64,000 nt of DNA from Methanolobus mangrovi (GTDB lineage Archaea > Halobacteriota > Methanosarcinia > Methanosarcinales > Methanosarcinaceae): positions 868,001 through 932,000 of the forward strand of contig NZ_CP133594.1 in assembly GCF_031312535.1 (NCBI RefSeq), in the 5' to 3' direction. Every line of letters begins with the position of its first letter. Position 1 is the first letter of the stretch. The notes beneath the pieces were generated by a model, which saw only the letters and a program-made list of their open reading frames with translations, was not told the origin of the DNA and ran no database searches. Shown here piece after piece: positions 1-7,968 of this stretch. A program made the position numbers and the translations under genes.

Positions 1-335
1 ACACTGCTCACTGCAGAAGGGAATATCTCCATAAGCATTATACTGGCTGCACAGGCTCCTGACATCTGGGATATAATGTAGACAAGACAATCCCTTAATC
101 CTATATTCCGGGTTGCTGCCATTGCTATGGTGACAGCAGGATTAATATGGGCACCTGAGATGTGTCCAATGGCATATATCATCACCATGACTGTAAGACC
201 GGTGACAGCAGCCATGCCGGTCAGACCCAGATAACCGTGTGACAGATGGTCAATTGCATTCGAACCTGCAGCTATGAACACTAGAACAAAAGTCCCTACA
301 AATTCAGCTACATATTTGTGAAACGGACTTGTCAT
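1..335 (-). CDS. MIP-family channel (aquaporin/glycerol facilitator), partial
   Basis: About 111 residues are visible before the frame runs off the left window edge, so the C-terminal half is missing. The N-terminus (MTSPFHKYVAEFVGTF) leads into a first membrane helix, and a His-Ile-Asn-Pro-Ala-Val-Thr stretch near residue 66 is the first NPA half-helix of aquaporins. Family members are six-helix membrane channels for water or small neutral solutes. The ATG at 335 lies 9 bp beyond the stop of the upstream CoA ligase gene and has an AGG-type ribosome site, so it looks like the last gene of the 1-4670 operon. The solute cannot be told from the visible part. Confidence 0.88.
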   Translation of the reverse strand, partial: MTSPFHKYVAEFVGTFVLVFIAAGSNAIDHLSHGYLGLTGMAAVTGLTVMVMIYAIGHISGAHINPAVTIAMAATRNIGLRDCLVYIISQMSGACAASIMLMEIFPSAVSS

Positions 336-344
336 GTTTCAACC

Positions 345-1490
345 TTAGTTACCGGTCCACCTTTCGATGTCACTGATCCTCTGGTCCACACATGCACCAC
401 AGCTACATGGCTCATCGATAATTGAAGTTATATCCCTTGTCCTGTAACGGATAAGAGGCATACATTTTCTTCTCAGGGTTGTGACAACAAGTTCACCTTT
501 CTCACCCGCTGGCAGGATTTTTCCGGTTTTCGGGTCTATGACCTCCACAAGGAAATCAGGATTGTTCAGGTGGAATCCATCCTGATGCTCGCATTCTATG
601 GCATTGGCAAGGCCCAGCTCTGTCATTCCCCATTGCCTGAGGGTCTTGCATCCCCATACGCTTTCTATTTCTTCTCTCATTGTTTCGGTCAATGGTTCGG
701 ATGAACAGATTATCCTCTTGATTCCCAGCTCGCCGGGTTTTATAAGCTCACGGGCCTGCTTTGAGAGTTCATAAAGGAAAGATGAAGTTCCTATAATGAA
801 AGTCGTACCGGATTCTCTCATGGTATTTATCTGATCATGCGCATCAAGAGAATCATTGATAACAGAATTGAATCCTGAAAGGGCACATGCTTTGCTCAGG
901 ACAAGGCCGGGGTCCCATGTTGCTGTTATTGTCGGATACATTATCTGCAATGTATCGTTCCTTGAATCCATTCCGGCCATCTTCAGGCCTGATATAACAG
1001 AATCCACGATCTCAAGTAATTCATCCTGGGTGTATGCCATCCTTTTCAGCATATTAGTAGTGCCTGAGCTTGTAAACTCACGGGCAATATTCTTTCTTGA
1101 AACGCAAAGGAAATGATAGGGCTTGTTTGCAAGTTCTTCCTGCTCTGTGAGGGGAAGCATCTCGAGGTCCTCATAGCTTCTTATCATTGAGGGATCGATT
1201 CCCGTATTTTCATACAGGTCCTTGTAGTAAGGGCTGTTTTCCAATACGTATGACAGTAGTTCCCTGAATTTAATAAGCTTGTACTGTTTGATATCTTCCC
1301 TGTCGGGTTCCTTCTGACCGAACAGTGCTTTCAGTTCCTTACTGTTTTTGATATCATTTTTGATCTTGACCAGACCCCACTGCTCAAGTGGATTCCCGTT
1401 CTGAAGGTATATCTTTCTGGATTCGAGCTTTCTTTTTGCCACATTCATACGAATAGATGTGTTGATCCTTGAAGGAAGACTCACGTTCAT
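345..1490 (-). CDS. Short AMP-forming CoA ligase / F390-synthetase-like (PaaK family), lacks C-terminal domain
   Basis: This 381-residue adenylate-forming enzyme of the phenylacetate-CoA ligase/coenzyme F390 synthetase group has the nucleotide-binding TSSGTTN loop at about residues 140-146, an RQWGMTELG motif and an RYRTRD motif. It stops just after a CSCGAC segment and RISDIERW, about where the small mobile C-terminal domain of PaaK would begin, so that domain with its usual catalytic lysine appears absent. The end is a clean TAA followed 9 bp later by the next gene, so no frameshift is visible. The ATG at 1490 is only 1 nt from GGAGG; a GTG at 1484 has better spacing. The gene follows a radical SAM gene, an arrangement I recall from bacterial DVU_1553-type clusters. 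The substrate is unknown. Confidence 0.8.
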   Translation of the reverse strand: MNVSLPSRINTSIRMNVAKRKLESRKIYLQNGNPLEQWGLVKIKNDIKNSKELKALFGQKEPDREDIKQYKLIKFRELLSYVLENSPYYKDLYENTGIDPSMIRSYEDLEMLPLTEQEELANKPYHFLCVSRKNIAREFTSSGTTNMLKRMAYTQDELLEIVDSVISGLKMAGMDSRNDTLQIMYPTITATWDPGLVLSKACALSGFNSVINDSLDAHDQINTMRESGTTFIIGTSSFLYELSKQARELIKPGELGIKRIICSSEPLTETMREEIESVWGCKTLRQWGMTELGLANAIECEHQDGFHLNNPDFLVEVIDPKTGKILPAGEKGELVVTTLRRKCMPLIRYRTRDITSIIDEPCSCGACVDQRISDIERWTGN

Positions 1491-1548
1491 GCCTCCGTCT
1501 TTTCTGTTATTCAGTTAATGAGATTTAAAAAAATAAATGATAGTTTGT

Positions 1549-3000
1549 TCAGGCAGCGTTTCGGTACAGGAAATTCCCGTTGCAATCGGTCATATTGTAA
1601 TTACAGAATGGAATGAACCTGCCATCCTGAGTTACTACGTGGATGCAACAATTTTCAACACGGTCCTGTTCATATGACCAGACATCCTGAAATGCCATGG
1701 TTGAGATAGTGAGATAAGTATTCTTGCTCATTTCAATGAAATCCGCCCATCCTCCACCCAGCTTGGAGCCTGAATTCTTAGGAAGAATGTCCACAAGTGG
1801 CTTTTCACAGCATGAGCCCTTCACTGTAATGTCACTGAGAGATTTTTCACAACATGAGCTCTTGATAAGAAGATCTCCGCAGGAAGAAGTGGATTTCTCA
1901 TCTTTTTCCAGACCTTTCCAACGGCCCATTATTGATTTTTTAGTCTTGCTTGCTACATCAAAAGCAGATTTTGCAGCTCCCAGTGAAATATTCGTCAATG
2001 GCAGGAATCCATCGCCTTCGACCAATGTGAGACATGTGGCTCCGCAGTGAGCATGTGGCATGAGAGAAGGGGTGAAATTCTTAACCTTAAGTTGTCCGTC
2101 TGTCTGCTTCTCGATCTCCTGCAGGAGTTCCAGTATGGTTACCTTGTCTGTCGTATCCGATGGTGATCTTCCTGAGTGGAACACTGGCTGGAAGTGTACG
2201 CCTCTGACAGCCGGAACTTTGCTGGCTGCAAACTTTATAATCTTGCCAACTTCATGCAGGTTGTAACCATTTGCCACCAATGGAACAAGAACTACTCCTA
2301 TTCCAGCCTTTTCACATCTGTTGATGACTTCGGTTTTGACGTCCAGCATTTTTCTTCCCGTTCTCTGCATGTAAACGTCATCAGATACACCATCAAATCC
2401 AAGGTAAATTGCATCAACACCTGCAGCTGCTATTCTATTAAAATAATCCTGATCCTTTGATATTCTGATACCATTGGTGTTTAATTCGATATGGGTAATC
2501 CCTATTTCCTTCCCCATTCTGATGATTTCCGGAAGGTCGTCCCTCAGAGTTGGTTCACCGCCGGATATCTGGATGCATGTGGGATCGTTCTGGCATTTCT
2601 TGACCGTCTCGAACATCTTCCTTATTGTATCCATATCCGGGTCAAGGCTGGCATCCATAGATGAATTGGCAAAACAATAAGTACAGGCCATATTGCATCT
2701 GTCTGTAACTTCGACAATTGCAAGACAGGTATCCTGTTTATGAGAGGGACACAGGCCACAGTCAAAGGGACAGCCTCTTTCTACATCTGTCAGCGGTGCC
2801 CTGGCTTTTGCCCTGTCAACATCGAAACATTCTTCCATTTGCCGATAATGGTTCACGTCCTCAGAAACAAGGGTTATAAAATTGCCGTGATCAGCACAGT
2901 TCTTCATGATGTATACTTTTCCATCTTCAACATACTTGATGCCTTCAATCTTAGCAAGGCATTCCGGACACAGACTATGGACTGTTCCTATTTGTTCCAT
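1549..3000 (-). CDS. Radical SAM enzyme of the Tes/MJ0619-like group, with Cys-rich insertion
   Basis: This 483-residue protein has an N-terminal Cys-rich, zinc-ribbon-like region (C11, C14, C35), a GCPFDCGLC segment (C77, C81, C84), and the radical SAM CxxxCxxC cluster at C102/C106/C109 followed by SGGEPT near residues 146-151. The layout matches MJ0619 and the archaeal tetraether lipid synthase group, and also bacterial proteins that I recall being called TrsS. Residues 366-412 hold an unusual insert with two SCCEK repeats. The C-terminus adds CC at 451-452 plus C466 and C473, which could bind a further Fe-S cluster. The gene sits 51 bp after the zinc-ribbon gene and upstream of the CoA ligase. 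Product unknown; chemistry on an unactivated carbon is an inference from the family. Confidence 0.82.
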   Translation of the reverse strand: MEQIGTVHSLCPECLAKIEGIKYVEDGKVYIMKNCADHGNFITLVSEDVNHYRQMEECFDVDRAKARAPLTDVERGCPFDCGLCPSHKQDTCLAIVEVTDRCNMACTYCFANSSMDASLDPDMDTIRKMFETVKKCQNDPTCIQISGGEPTLRDDLPEIIRMGKEIGITHIELNTNGIRISKDQDYFNRIAAAGVDAIYLGFDGVSDDVYMQRTGRKMLDVKTEVINRCEKAGIGVVLVPLVANGYNLHEVGKIIKFAASKVPAVRGVHFQPVFHSGRSPSDTTDKVTILELLQEIEKQTDGQLKVKNFTPSLMPHAHCGATCLTLVEGDGFLPLTNISLGAAKSAFDVASKTKKSIMGRWKGLEKDEKSTSSCGDLLIKSSCCEKSLSDITVKGSCCEKPLVDILPKNSGSKLGGGWADFIEMSKNTYLTISTMAFQDVWSYEQDRVENCCIHVVTQDGRFIPFCNYNMTDCNGNFLYRNAA

Positions 3001-3051
3001 AATATCCCTCTCAAAAGTTTGTTTTTTAATTCTCGGAGATTTGAGAGCTGG

Positions 3052-3510
3052 TTAAGCTCTCTTTTCTTCCAGAATTGATTCTGCAGTCTTCAGGGTCTTT
3101 GCGACACCATCGGAAACATAGAATTCATCACATTTTGGACATACAAGGCCTGGTCCCGGTCTTGTAACACCCATATATGTCATGTCTACATTTCTTTCCA
3201 GTGCGATCTCGCCACATTTTGCACATGTCCAGTCGCTTGCATCGTCATAGTCGACATCATTGAGCTCTCCGCCGGTGAGACCGAGAATACTCATTTTGTG
3301 AGCATACACATCAAGCAGTTCGGAAGGTGAATAAACTGCATACATGGTCAGGTTGTCTGAAACACCTTTTGCAATTGAAACATCTCCATCCCGTGCTTTC
3401 AGTTTTACACCACTGGATTCTGCGTTGTCGATCAGTTCCTGGATCTCTTCCTTCTTGAAACCGTTGTCCTTCAGTGTGTTGTCAAGTTCTTCAGTTATTT
3501 TAATATCCAT
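3052..3510 (-). CDS. Zinc-ribbon protein, DVU_1557-like putative redox/carrier partner
   Basis: This 152-residue protein has a helical N-terminal half and a C-terminal zinc ribbon formed by C96/C99 and C124/C127. The ribbon has a conserved-looking YMGVTRPGPGLVCPKC stretch and an acidic helical tail. I recall the tail and ribbon as typical of small proteins encoded beside radical SAM and CoA ligase genes in bacteria (DVU_1557-type), but I could not check this. A GGAGTG ribosome site lies about 9 nt before the ATG. The gene is between the methyltransferase and the radical SAM enzyme, so a role as a carrier, scaffold or electron partner of that enzyme is plausible. The function is unproven. Confidence 0.7.
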   Translation of the reverse strand: MDIKITEELDNTLKDNGFKKEEIQELIDNAESSGVKLKARDGDVSIAKGVSDNLTMYAVYSPSELLDVYAHKMSILGLTGGELNDVDYDDASDWTCAKCGEIALERNVDMTYMGVTRPGPGLVCPKCDEFYVSDGVAKTLKTAESILEEKRA

Positions 3511-3557
3511 AATGAAACACTCCTTAATTTTTACTTATGTTGATGCGATCTCCATCC

Positions 3558-4670
3558 TTAGAACTTCTCATACTTTCCGTGGTCTTTTGCAGCCTTCACC
3601 AGTGCATGGACATTTACAGGTGGTGCGTTGGTCGGACATTCACATGCAGTTCCCAGAATGAATCCTCTTGGACTGTCCTTTCCGGCAAGTACCTGCTCTT
3701 TGGCCTGTTCATAGACCTGTGCAGGGGTTCCACGGTCGACCAGCTTTGTATCGACTGTACCGAAACAGGTACATCTGTCACCGAAGTGTTCTACCAGTTT
3801 GGAGGTAGGGAAGATGTTCTGTCCGTCATACCCGATCTGGACGATGGTGAAAGGACTCATTGGAGCGTTCTTCCACATCTGGAAATCATCGGTATGGTTT
3901 CCACAAAGGTGGTAGTATATACCTGGACCTGCTCCTGCATTCAGGACTTTCCTGACTGCACGGGAAACTGGCTGGAAACTGAACCTCTTGATCTGTTCGG
4001 TATCCATGAGATCACCACTGGCGATAACTGAACCAGTGATCATTACATTTGCACCGTATCTTTCAGCTGTGGCTTTACATGCATTTACCATGTGGTCACC
4101 GGCCTTTACACAGAGTTTGTCAACAAGTTCAGGTTCTGTGATCATCCACATGAATACATCTTCAATAGCAGCCCAGTTGGTTGCTACTTCCATTGTACCG
4201 CCTAACTGAGTGATAGGGGCAAACATGTGAGGAAATTCTTCTTTACATGTGTCAAGTGCTTTGTAGTGGGTCGTAAGTGTTGGACCTTTGGCCAGGTCTT
4301 CGGTTTCAAGTACCTCGAAGTTGTCTACATCTTCAGCAGTCTTGATAGGACGCTTTGTAATACCGGGTGGAGAATTGGTCTGGATCTTTATTTCAGCCCC
4401 ATAGTCCTGACCCCAATAATCAGCGTATAAGTAATGGCCAACAGGAGTGACATCATAAAGTTCACAGGCGTGGCATACCATTCTTATTGCTTCATCAGGG
4501 TTCTGATAAAAGTATCCTGCATTTTTCCTAAACAAGCTTGCAGCATGGGACAGAATAATCGGGTCTACAATAACTCTTTCTGATGGTTTGTCAACCCAAG
4601 GTGTTGTCCACAAACTTCCTGCATCTTCGAGCCAATTTTGATCTATTGGTGCATAATCTTTTGCTGGCAT
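3558..4670 (-). CDS. UroD-fold corrinoid methyltransferase, MtaA/MtbA/CmuA-like
   Basis: The protein belongs to the uroporphyrinogen-decarboxylase superfamily branch that moves methyl groups between corrinoid proteins, coenzyme M or other acceptors. The expected zinc site is present as HLC (H254, C256) with a second cysteine in GTACECP (C343/C345), numbering from the start chosen here. At 370 residues it is slightly longer than MtaA or MtbA (about 340). I chose the ATG at 4670 over the one at 4685 because GGGTGATC, which matches the archaeal 16S tail, precedes it by 5 nt. It is the first gene of the operon running to position 1. No corrinoid protein or substrate-specific MtxB gene lies beside it, so the methyl donor is unknown. 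Confidence 0.82.
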   Translation of the reverse strand: MPAKDYAPIDQNWLEDAGSLWTTPWVDKPSERVIVDPIILSHAASLFRKNAGYFYQNPDEAIRMVCHACELYDVTPVGHYLYADYWGQDYGAEIKIQTNSPPGITKRPIKTAEDVDNFEVLETEDLAKGPTLTTHYKALDTCKEEFPHMFAPITQLGGTMEVATNWAAIEDVFMWMITEPELVDKLCVKAGDHMVNACKATAERYGANVMITGSVIASGDLMDTEQIKRFSFQPVSRAVRKVLNAGAGPGIYYHLCGNHTDDFQMWKNAPMSPFTIVQIGYDGQNIFPTSKLVEHFGDRCTCFGTVDTKLVDRGTPAQVYEQAKEQVLAGKDSPRGFILGTACECPTNAPPVNVHALVKAAKDHGKYEKF

Positions 4671-4675
4671 GATTT

Positions 4676-4683
4676 GATCACCC
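4676..4683 (-). promoter_or_regulatory. Strong ribosome-binding site deciding the methyltransferase start
   Basis: The minus strand reads GGGTGATC, complementary to the 3' end of archaeal 16S rRNA, 5 nt before the ATG at 4670. It overlaps the upstream in-frame ATG at 4685, which argues against use of that codon. Confidence 0.65.
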
Positions 4684-4746
4684 ATTTTCTTATTTGGTTG
4701 CCAGGAATGGGAAATTTTTCAATATTTCCGTTCCTGTTATCTAATT

Positions 4747-4761
4747 CATATTAATATTTTA
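4747..4761 (-). promoter_or_regulatory. Candidate TATA box of the methyltransferase operon
   Basis: The minus strand reads AAAATATTAATATGA here. Transcription about 25 nt downstream would leave a leader of roughly 50-60 nt before the ATG at 4670. This is an assignment by sequence only. Confidence 0.4.
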
Positions 4762-4787
4762 CAGATCAACAGAACAAATTCTGCTTA

Positions 4788-4799
4788 AACGAATTCGTT
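4788..4799. promoter_or_regulatory. 12-bp perfect palindrome upstream of the operon promoter (possible operator)
   Basis: AACGAATTCGTT is a perfect palindrome about 27 bp upstream of the candidate TATA box. An archaeal activator could bind at this position. An Msr-family regulator is encoded about 330 bp away, so it is a candidate site for that protein. Confidence 0.35.
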
Positions 4800-4902
4800 A
4801 TTGTTGACCATAACAAAATAGCTGAGTAGAATTATATATAATAACTTCAGGTAATTAATCGATAGAGATATTATTGTCAATCAGGTATTCTTTGTTCAAA
4901 TA

Positions 4903-5034
4903 ATGATTAAAACAAATGTTGTACTCCAGATTGATGACGTGCAGGAAAACTTCAACATGGAAAAAAAGAAGACCGTTGATAATATCAAAAGCATGAATAT
5001 AATCAGGGATAGATTAGAGCAGAAAAAGGAATGA
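4903..5034 (+). CDS. Possible 43-residue protein, unrecognised
   Basis: An ATG-to-TGA frame encodes MIKTNVVLQIDDVQ and then a Lys/Glu-rich, helix-forming tail. The composition looks protein-like and is less AT-biased than the surroundings, but no ribosome-binding site precedes the ATG and I recognise no family. It lies in the gap between the methyltransferase operon and the Msr-type regulator. It could be a real microprotein, a remnant or chance. Confidence 0.25.
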   Translation: MIKTNVVLQIDDVQENFNMEKKKTVDNIKSMNIIRDRLEQKKE

Positions 5035-5130
5035 ATAAAAATAATAAGAGGTCAAAAATGGCCAATATTAGTAAATACCAATTAAATGCAAATTTAACCT
5101 GAAAAGCTCAATAAAGTCTTTTTACAAACT

Positions 5131-5913
5131 CTACTTCACTTTTTCTGATTTTTCCTTGTAATGTAAAAAGAGGTCTTTACCCCACTGACGTGCACTTTCT
5201 TCAAAACTGAGAACTTTTTTGTGATCAAATATCCCTTCTTTGTTGAAAAAAGCTATTAACATCATATCATCTGTGATAGAAAGAGCACCCAATTTCAATG
5301 TGTCATTATTACATATGTATAAATGTGCATTTTCTGATTCCATCATTGCATTATACTGGTCAGTATACTCATCCTTCAACCTATCATATACAGGTTGGGT
5401 CAGGAGCAGATGAAAGTTTACATTTTTATTTGATAGTTCTGCATAATTGTAGGGACATGTCGGACAGAAATATGAATAAAAAGTGTATACGTTTGTTGTT
5501 TGATGAAGACTTTTAAGCAATTGGCTTGGTGGTTCAAAAAGATGATTCAAATCAGGCTCATGAACTAAAATCTCTCCAAGCTCACCAATCCTGTCAAGCA
5601 AGTATTCAGGAATGCAACCCAGGTTCCTGCTATCCCAGTAACCTTTATTTTCCTGTACCACATCCAGTGCTTCTACAAGTGGCTTTATTTTTTTCATTAT
5701 GATCTTGCCAATATGGGTCAATCTGTACCCGTCTTCTTTTTGCTCAATCAACCCCTGCTCAAGAAGTATTTTTACCTGAGCCATGATAGCACTGGTAGTT
5801 CCGGTGAGAGAATCTTTGATCTCATCAACTGTGGCTGGTCCGTCCATTAACATAAGTAGAGCACTTTTTCTCTTTTCAGACAGAAATACTGTGCTTATTA
5901 ATTCAGCCTTCAT
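5131..5913 (-). CDS. Msr-family methanogenesis transcriptional regulator (ArsR-like HTH)
   Basis: This 260-residue protein has an N-terminal winged helix (about residues 10-75, SEKRKSALLMLMDGPATVDEI) and a long C-terminal sensor-like region (about 95-250) containing the FCPTCPY motif. The architecture matches the Msr regulators of Methanosarcina, which activate methyltransferase genes for methanol and methyl sulfides. It is encoded on the same strand as, and just upstream of, the corrinoid methyltransferase operon, so regulation of that operon is a reasonable inference. GAAGGG precedes the ATG. The gene ends in TAG, with TAA two codons further on. Confidence 0.8.
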   Translation of the reverse strand: MKAELISTVFLSEKRKSALLMLMDGPATVDEIKDSLTGTTSAIMAQVKILLEQGLIEQKEDGYRLTHIGKIIMKKIKPLVEALDVVQENKGYWDSRNLGCIPEYLLDRIGELGEILVHEPDLNHLFEPPSQLLKSLHQTTNVYTFYSYFCPTCPYNYAELSNKNVNFHLLLTQPVYDRLKDEYTDQYNAMMESENAHLYICNNDTLKLGALSITDDMMLIAFFNKEGIFDHKKVLSFEESARQWGKDLFLHYKEKSEKVK

Positions 5914-6493
5914 TGCAATTTCCCTTCTATAGTTAATATGATTTGATAGTATAAAATTTTGTGCATGTTTCGATTTAAATCGTGTTTTTTACAAAAGCAC
6001 GTAGATAGTTATCCGATATCTACTTCATTTTTATCAACATGTTTACTTCATGTGCAAACTCTATGATTTCCGTATGTTTAAGCTCCCTTCCAGAAATTCA
6101 GCTGTATTGTATGCAGACTAAACAATGTTGTTTGAGATGAATTCACTCTTACGATCATGTTCATTTTCGCATAAAATGATACTTTTAGGAGTCTTTTAGT
6201 ATTTATTTGATGTGTTAACACCGTGAACATCAAATTTCCAAAGTAGCTTTCAAGGAGTAATTTCATCCCACTTCAATACGAAGCTTTACTCTGGAGTTTA
6301 TAGCATTTACTCTCTGACACAACTATAATCCTATTTTTTTCAGTATGCATATATATTTCTATTAAATGATAAAAAAAGATGATAACGATATGAATGCAAC
6401 TTCGAAACTTATAAATATAGGAAACATAAATGATTCATCTTAAAAATATTTCATTTAAAATTGATTCTCCTTAACATATGTTTGAATTCCACC
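5914..6493. other. AT-rich intergenic region with an inverted repeat and a TATA-like motif
   Basis: I see no convincing gene in this 580-bp gap. It holds an 8-bp-stem inverted repeat at 6206-6234 (TTTGATGT, 13-nt loop, ACATCAAA) and a good archaeal TATA-like motif, ACTTATAAATATA, near 6405-6418. That motif could fire towards the 3' end of fen or, read on the other strand, into the gap. A 62-codon minus-strand frame at 6078-6266 has no protein-like features. Confidence 0.5.
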
Positions 6494-7519
6494 TCACCAG
6501 TCTCCAAGACAGGACTGACATTCTTCGATCGTCCTGTTCTCGAGAAGTTCAGTATTCTTCAATACCTGTTTTTCAGAAAAATCCCGCTCGCCAACAAGAA
6601 AATCAAACAGTGCGTCTGATTTCGGTTTTTTCCATTTAATGCTATAATCCGTAGTTACAGGTGGATTCAAAAAGAATTCCCTGATCTCTTCCACTGAAGT
6701 ACAGGCACGGATATCCTTATTTTCTTTACTGATAACAGTGCTGATATCTTTGTGTTTACGAATGAGTTTTAGTGCGGTTTTTGCACCCACACGATGAATT
6801 CCTTCATTAAAATCTGTGCCAGTGCAGATGGCAATATCAATAAGCTGTTCACGAGTGATGCTTAGCTGCTCAAGAGAATCTGTAAGGGAGATATGTTCCG
6901 GCGTTTTTACAACATACTCCTTCTTTCCCGGGACCTTTCTTTTTCCAGTGCTTCCCAGATTACGGATGACATTCTCGGCTCCGAAAAGGAAAACATCGTA
7001 GTCCTGTGAACCCACGAGATCGGCATGCCCACGGGAAACCATGAATGCCGCCTGGGCTTCAGCTTCGGATTCTGCCTGCAGCCATGGGATACCCATGAGA
7101 TCAAGGAGCTTTTTTGATTCTTCTAGTATCTGCGGGGTTATTCTGGAAGTACCCTGGGCATATTTTTTCATGTCCTCAAGATTGCCTTCATCCTTTGCAA
7201 TCTCATAATTAAGCGCTGCATTCTCTTTGCACTCCTTGCGTTTTTCCAGTGTTTCTTTCTTCATCTCAGGAGGTTTGCCATCAAAGATGAAGACTGGTTT
7301 GATGTTTGAATCCCTCAGTTTACTGGTCCTTGAAAACAGACCGGTGAGGTGGGATGTTGGATTTCCGGAGGAATCTGTAAGAAGTGAACCATCCCTCTGG
7401 CGAATGGCACTAAGGAACTGGTAAATTGTATTGTATGCATCAATTGCTATCACTTTTCCTGAAAGTTCCTCGTAAGTGATGGGGGTTTTTGTGAGTAAGG
7501 TTCCTATTTGTGTGCCCAT
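6494..7519 (-). CDS. fen: Flap endonuclease 1 (FEN1)
   Basis: This is a 341-residue structure-specific nuclease that removes 5' flaps during Okazaki fragment processing and repair. The N-domain acidic residues are visible in IAIDAYN and FIFDGKPP, the I-domain acidic cluster in AESEAEAQ and SQDYD, and the helix-hairpin-helix region in CTGTDFNEGIHRVGAKTA. The length is typical of archaeal FEN1 (about 335-345). The C-terminus ends QSCLGDW, which resembles a PCNA-interacting QxxLxxWF box lacking the last aromatic residue. The gene is transcribed divergently from the ferredoxin gene. Confidence 0.96.
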   Translation of the reverse strand: MGTQIGTLLTKTPITYEELSGKVIAIDAYNTIYQFLSAIRQRDGSLLTDSSGNPTSHLTGLFSRTSKLRDSNIKPVFIFDGKPPEMKKETLEKRKECKENAALNYEIAKDEGNLEDMKKYAQGTSRITPQILEESKKLLDLMGIPWLQAESEAEAQAAFMVSRGHADLVGSQDYDVFLFGAENVIRNLGSTGKRKVPGKKEYVVKTPEHISLTDSLEQLSITREQLIDIAICTGTDFNEGIHRVGAKTALKLIRKHKDISTVISKENKDIRACTSVEEIREFFLNPPVTTDYSIKWKKPKSDALFDFLVGERDFSEKQVLKNTELLENRTIEECQSCLGDW

Positions 7520-7634
7520 GATGATTTTCCTTTTTTAGTATCCTTTGATCCATTGGTATTTTGTTTCCAATGGTCATTCTGGTTTATAGTGGTATTCCAA
7601 AATACACGATTATTTTATCTTACTTTCAAGACTA

Positions 7635-7922
7635 ATGTCTTATGTACTATGGAACTCAAATAATTATTATTCGTTCAAAGGGGGAGTAAATATCGCAGAC
7701 AAAAATAGCAAAGTATCGGAGAATGTCCCGGGTCCATATTATGTCGATGAAAGTTGTATCTCATGTCAAATATGTACAGATGAAGCTCCGGACCACTTTA
7801 AAATGGCTGATAACAATTCAACTTCTTATGTTTTCAAACAGCCGGAAAATGATGAGGAAAAAAAGCTTTGTGAAAAAACTTTGAGTATTTGTCCGGTTGA
7901 TGCTATCGGAAACGATGGTTAA
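7635..7922 (+). CDS. Ferredoxin, single [4Fe-4S] cluster
   Basis: The cluster ligands are visible as CISCQIC plus a distal CP (CPVDAIG), the pattern of a small one-cluster ferredoxin. The first 19 residues from the ATG at 7635 look non-native, and no ribosome site precedes that ATG. A GGGGGAG Shine-Dalgarno lies just before an ATC codon at 7692, after which the protein reads ADKNSKVSENVPGPYY. I recall this as the usual start of such ferredoxins, following Met. The real start may therefore be at 7692 with a non-AUG codon. The gene precedes the PEP synthase gene by 46 bp and may be co-transcribed with it. Confidence 0.85.
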   Translation: MSYVLWNSNNYYSFKGGVNIADKNSKVSENVPGPYYVDESCISCQICTDEAPDHFKMADNNSTSYVFKQPENDEEKKLCEKTLSICPVDAIGNDG

Positions 7923-7968
7923 AACCGATATTGAATTACGTAAATTAAATTACAAATGGAGTGGGACC

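Noticed and set aside
1549-3000. Calling the radical SAM protein a true tetraether lipid synthase (Tes)
   Set aside because: The layout is similar, but the Cys-rich insert and the CoA ligase/methyltransferase operon suggest a paralogue. Sequence alone cannot decide, so it was left as Tes-like.
5131-5133. Readthrough of TAG in the Msr-like gene as pyrrolysine
   Set aside because: Only two sense codons follow before TAA, and the protein is already of normal length.
6078-6266. 62-codon minus-strand frame downstream of the Msr gap
   Set aside because: No ribosome site, no recognisable pattern and atypical composition.
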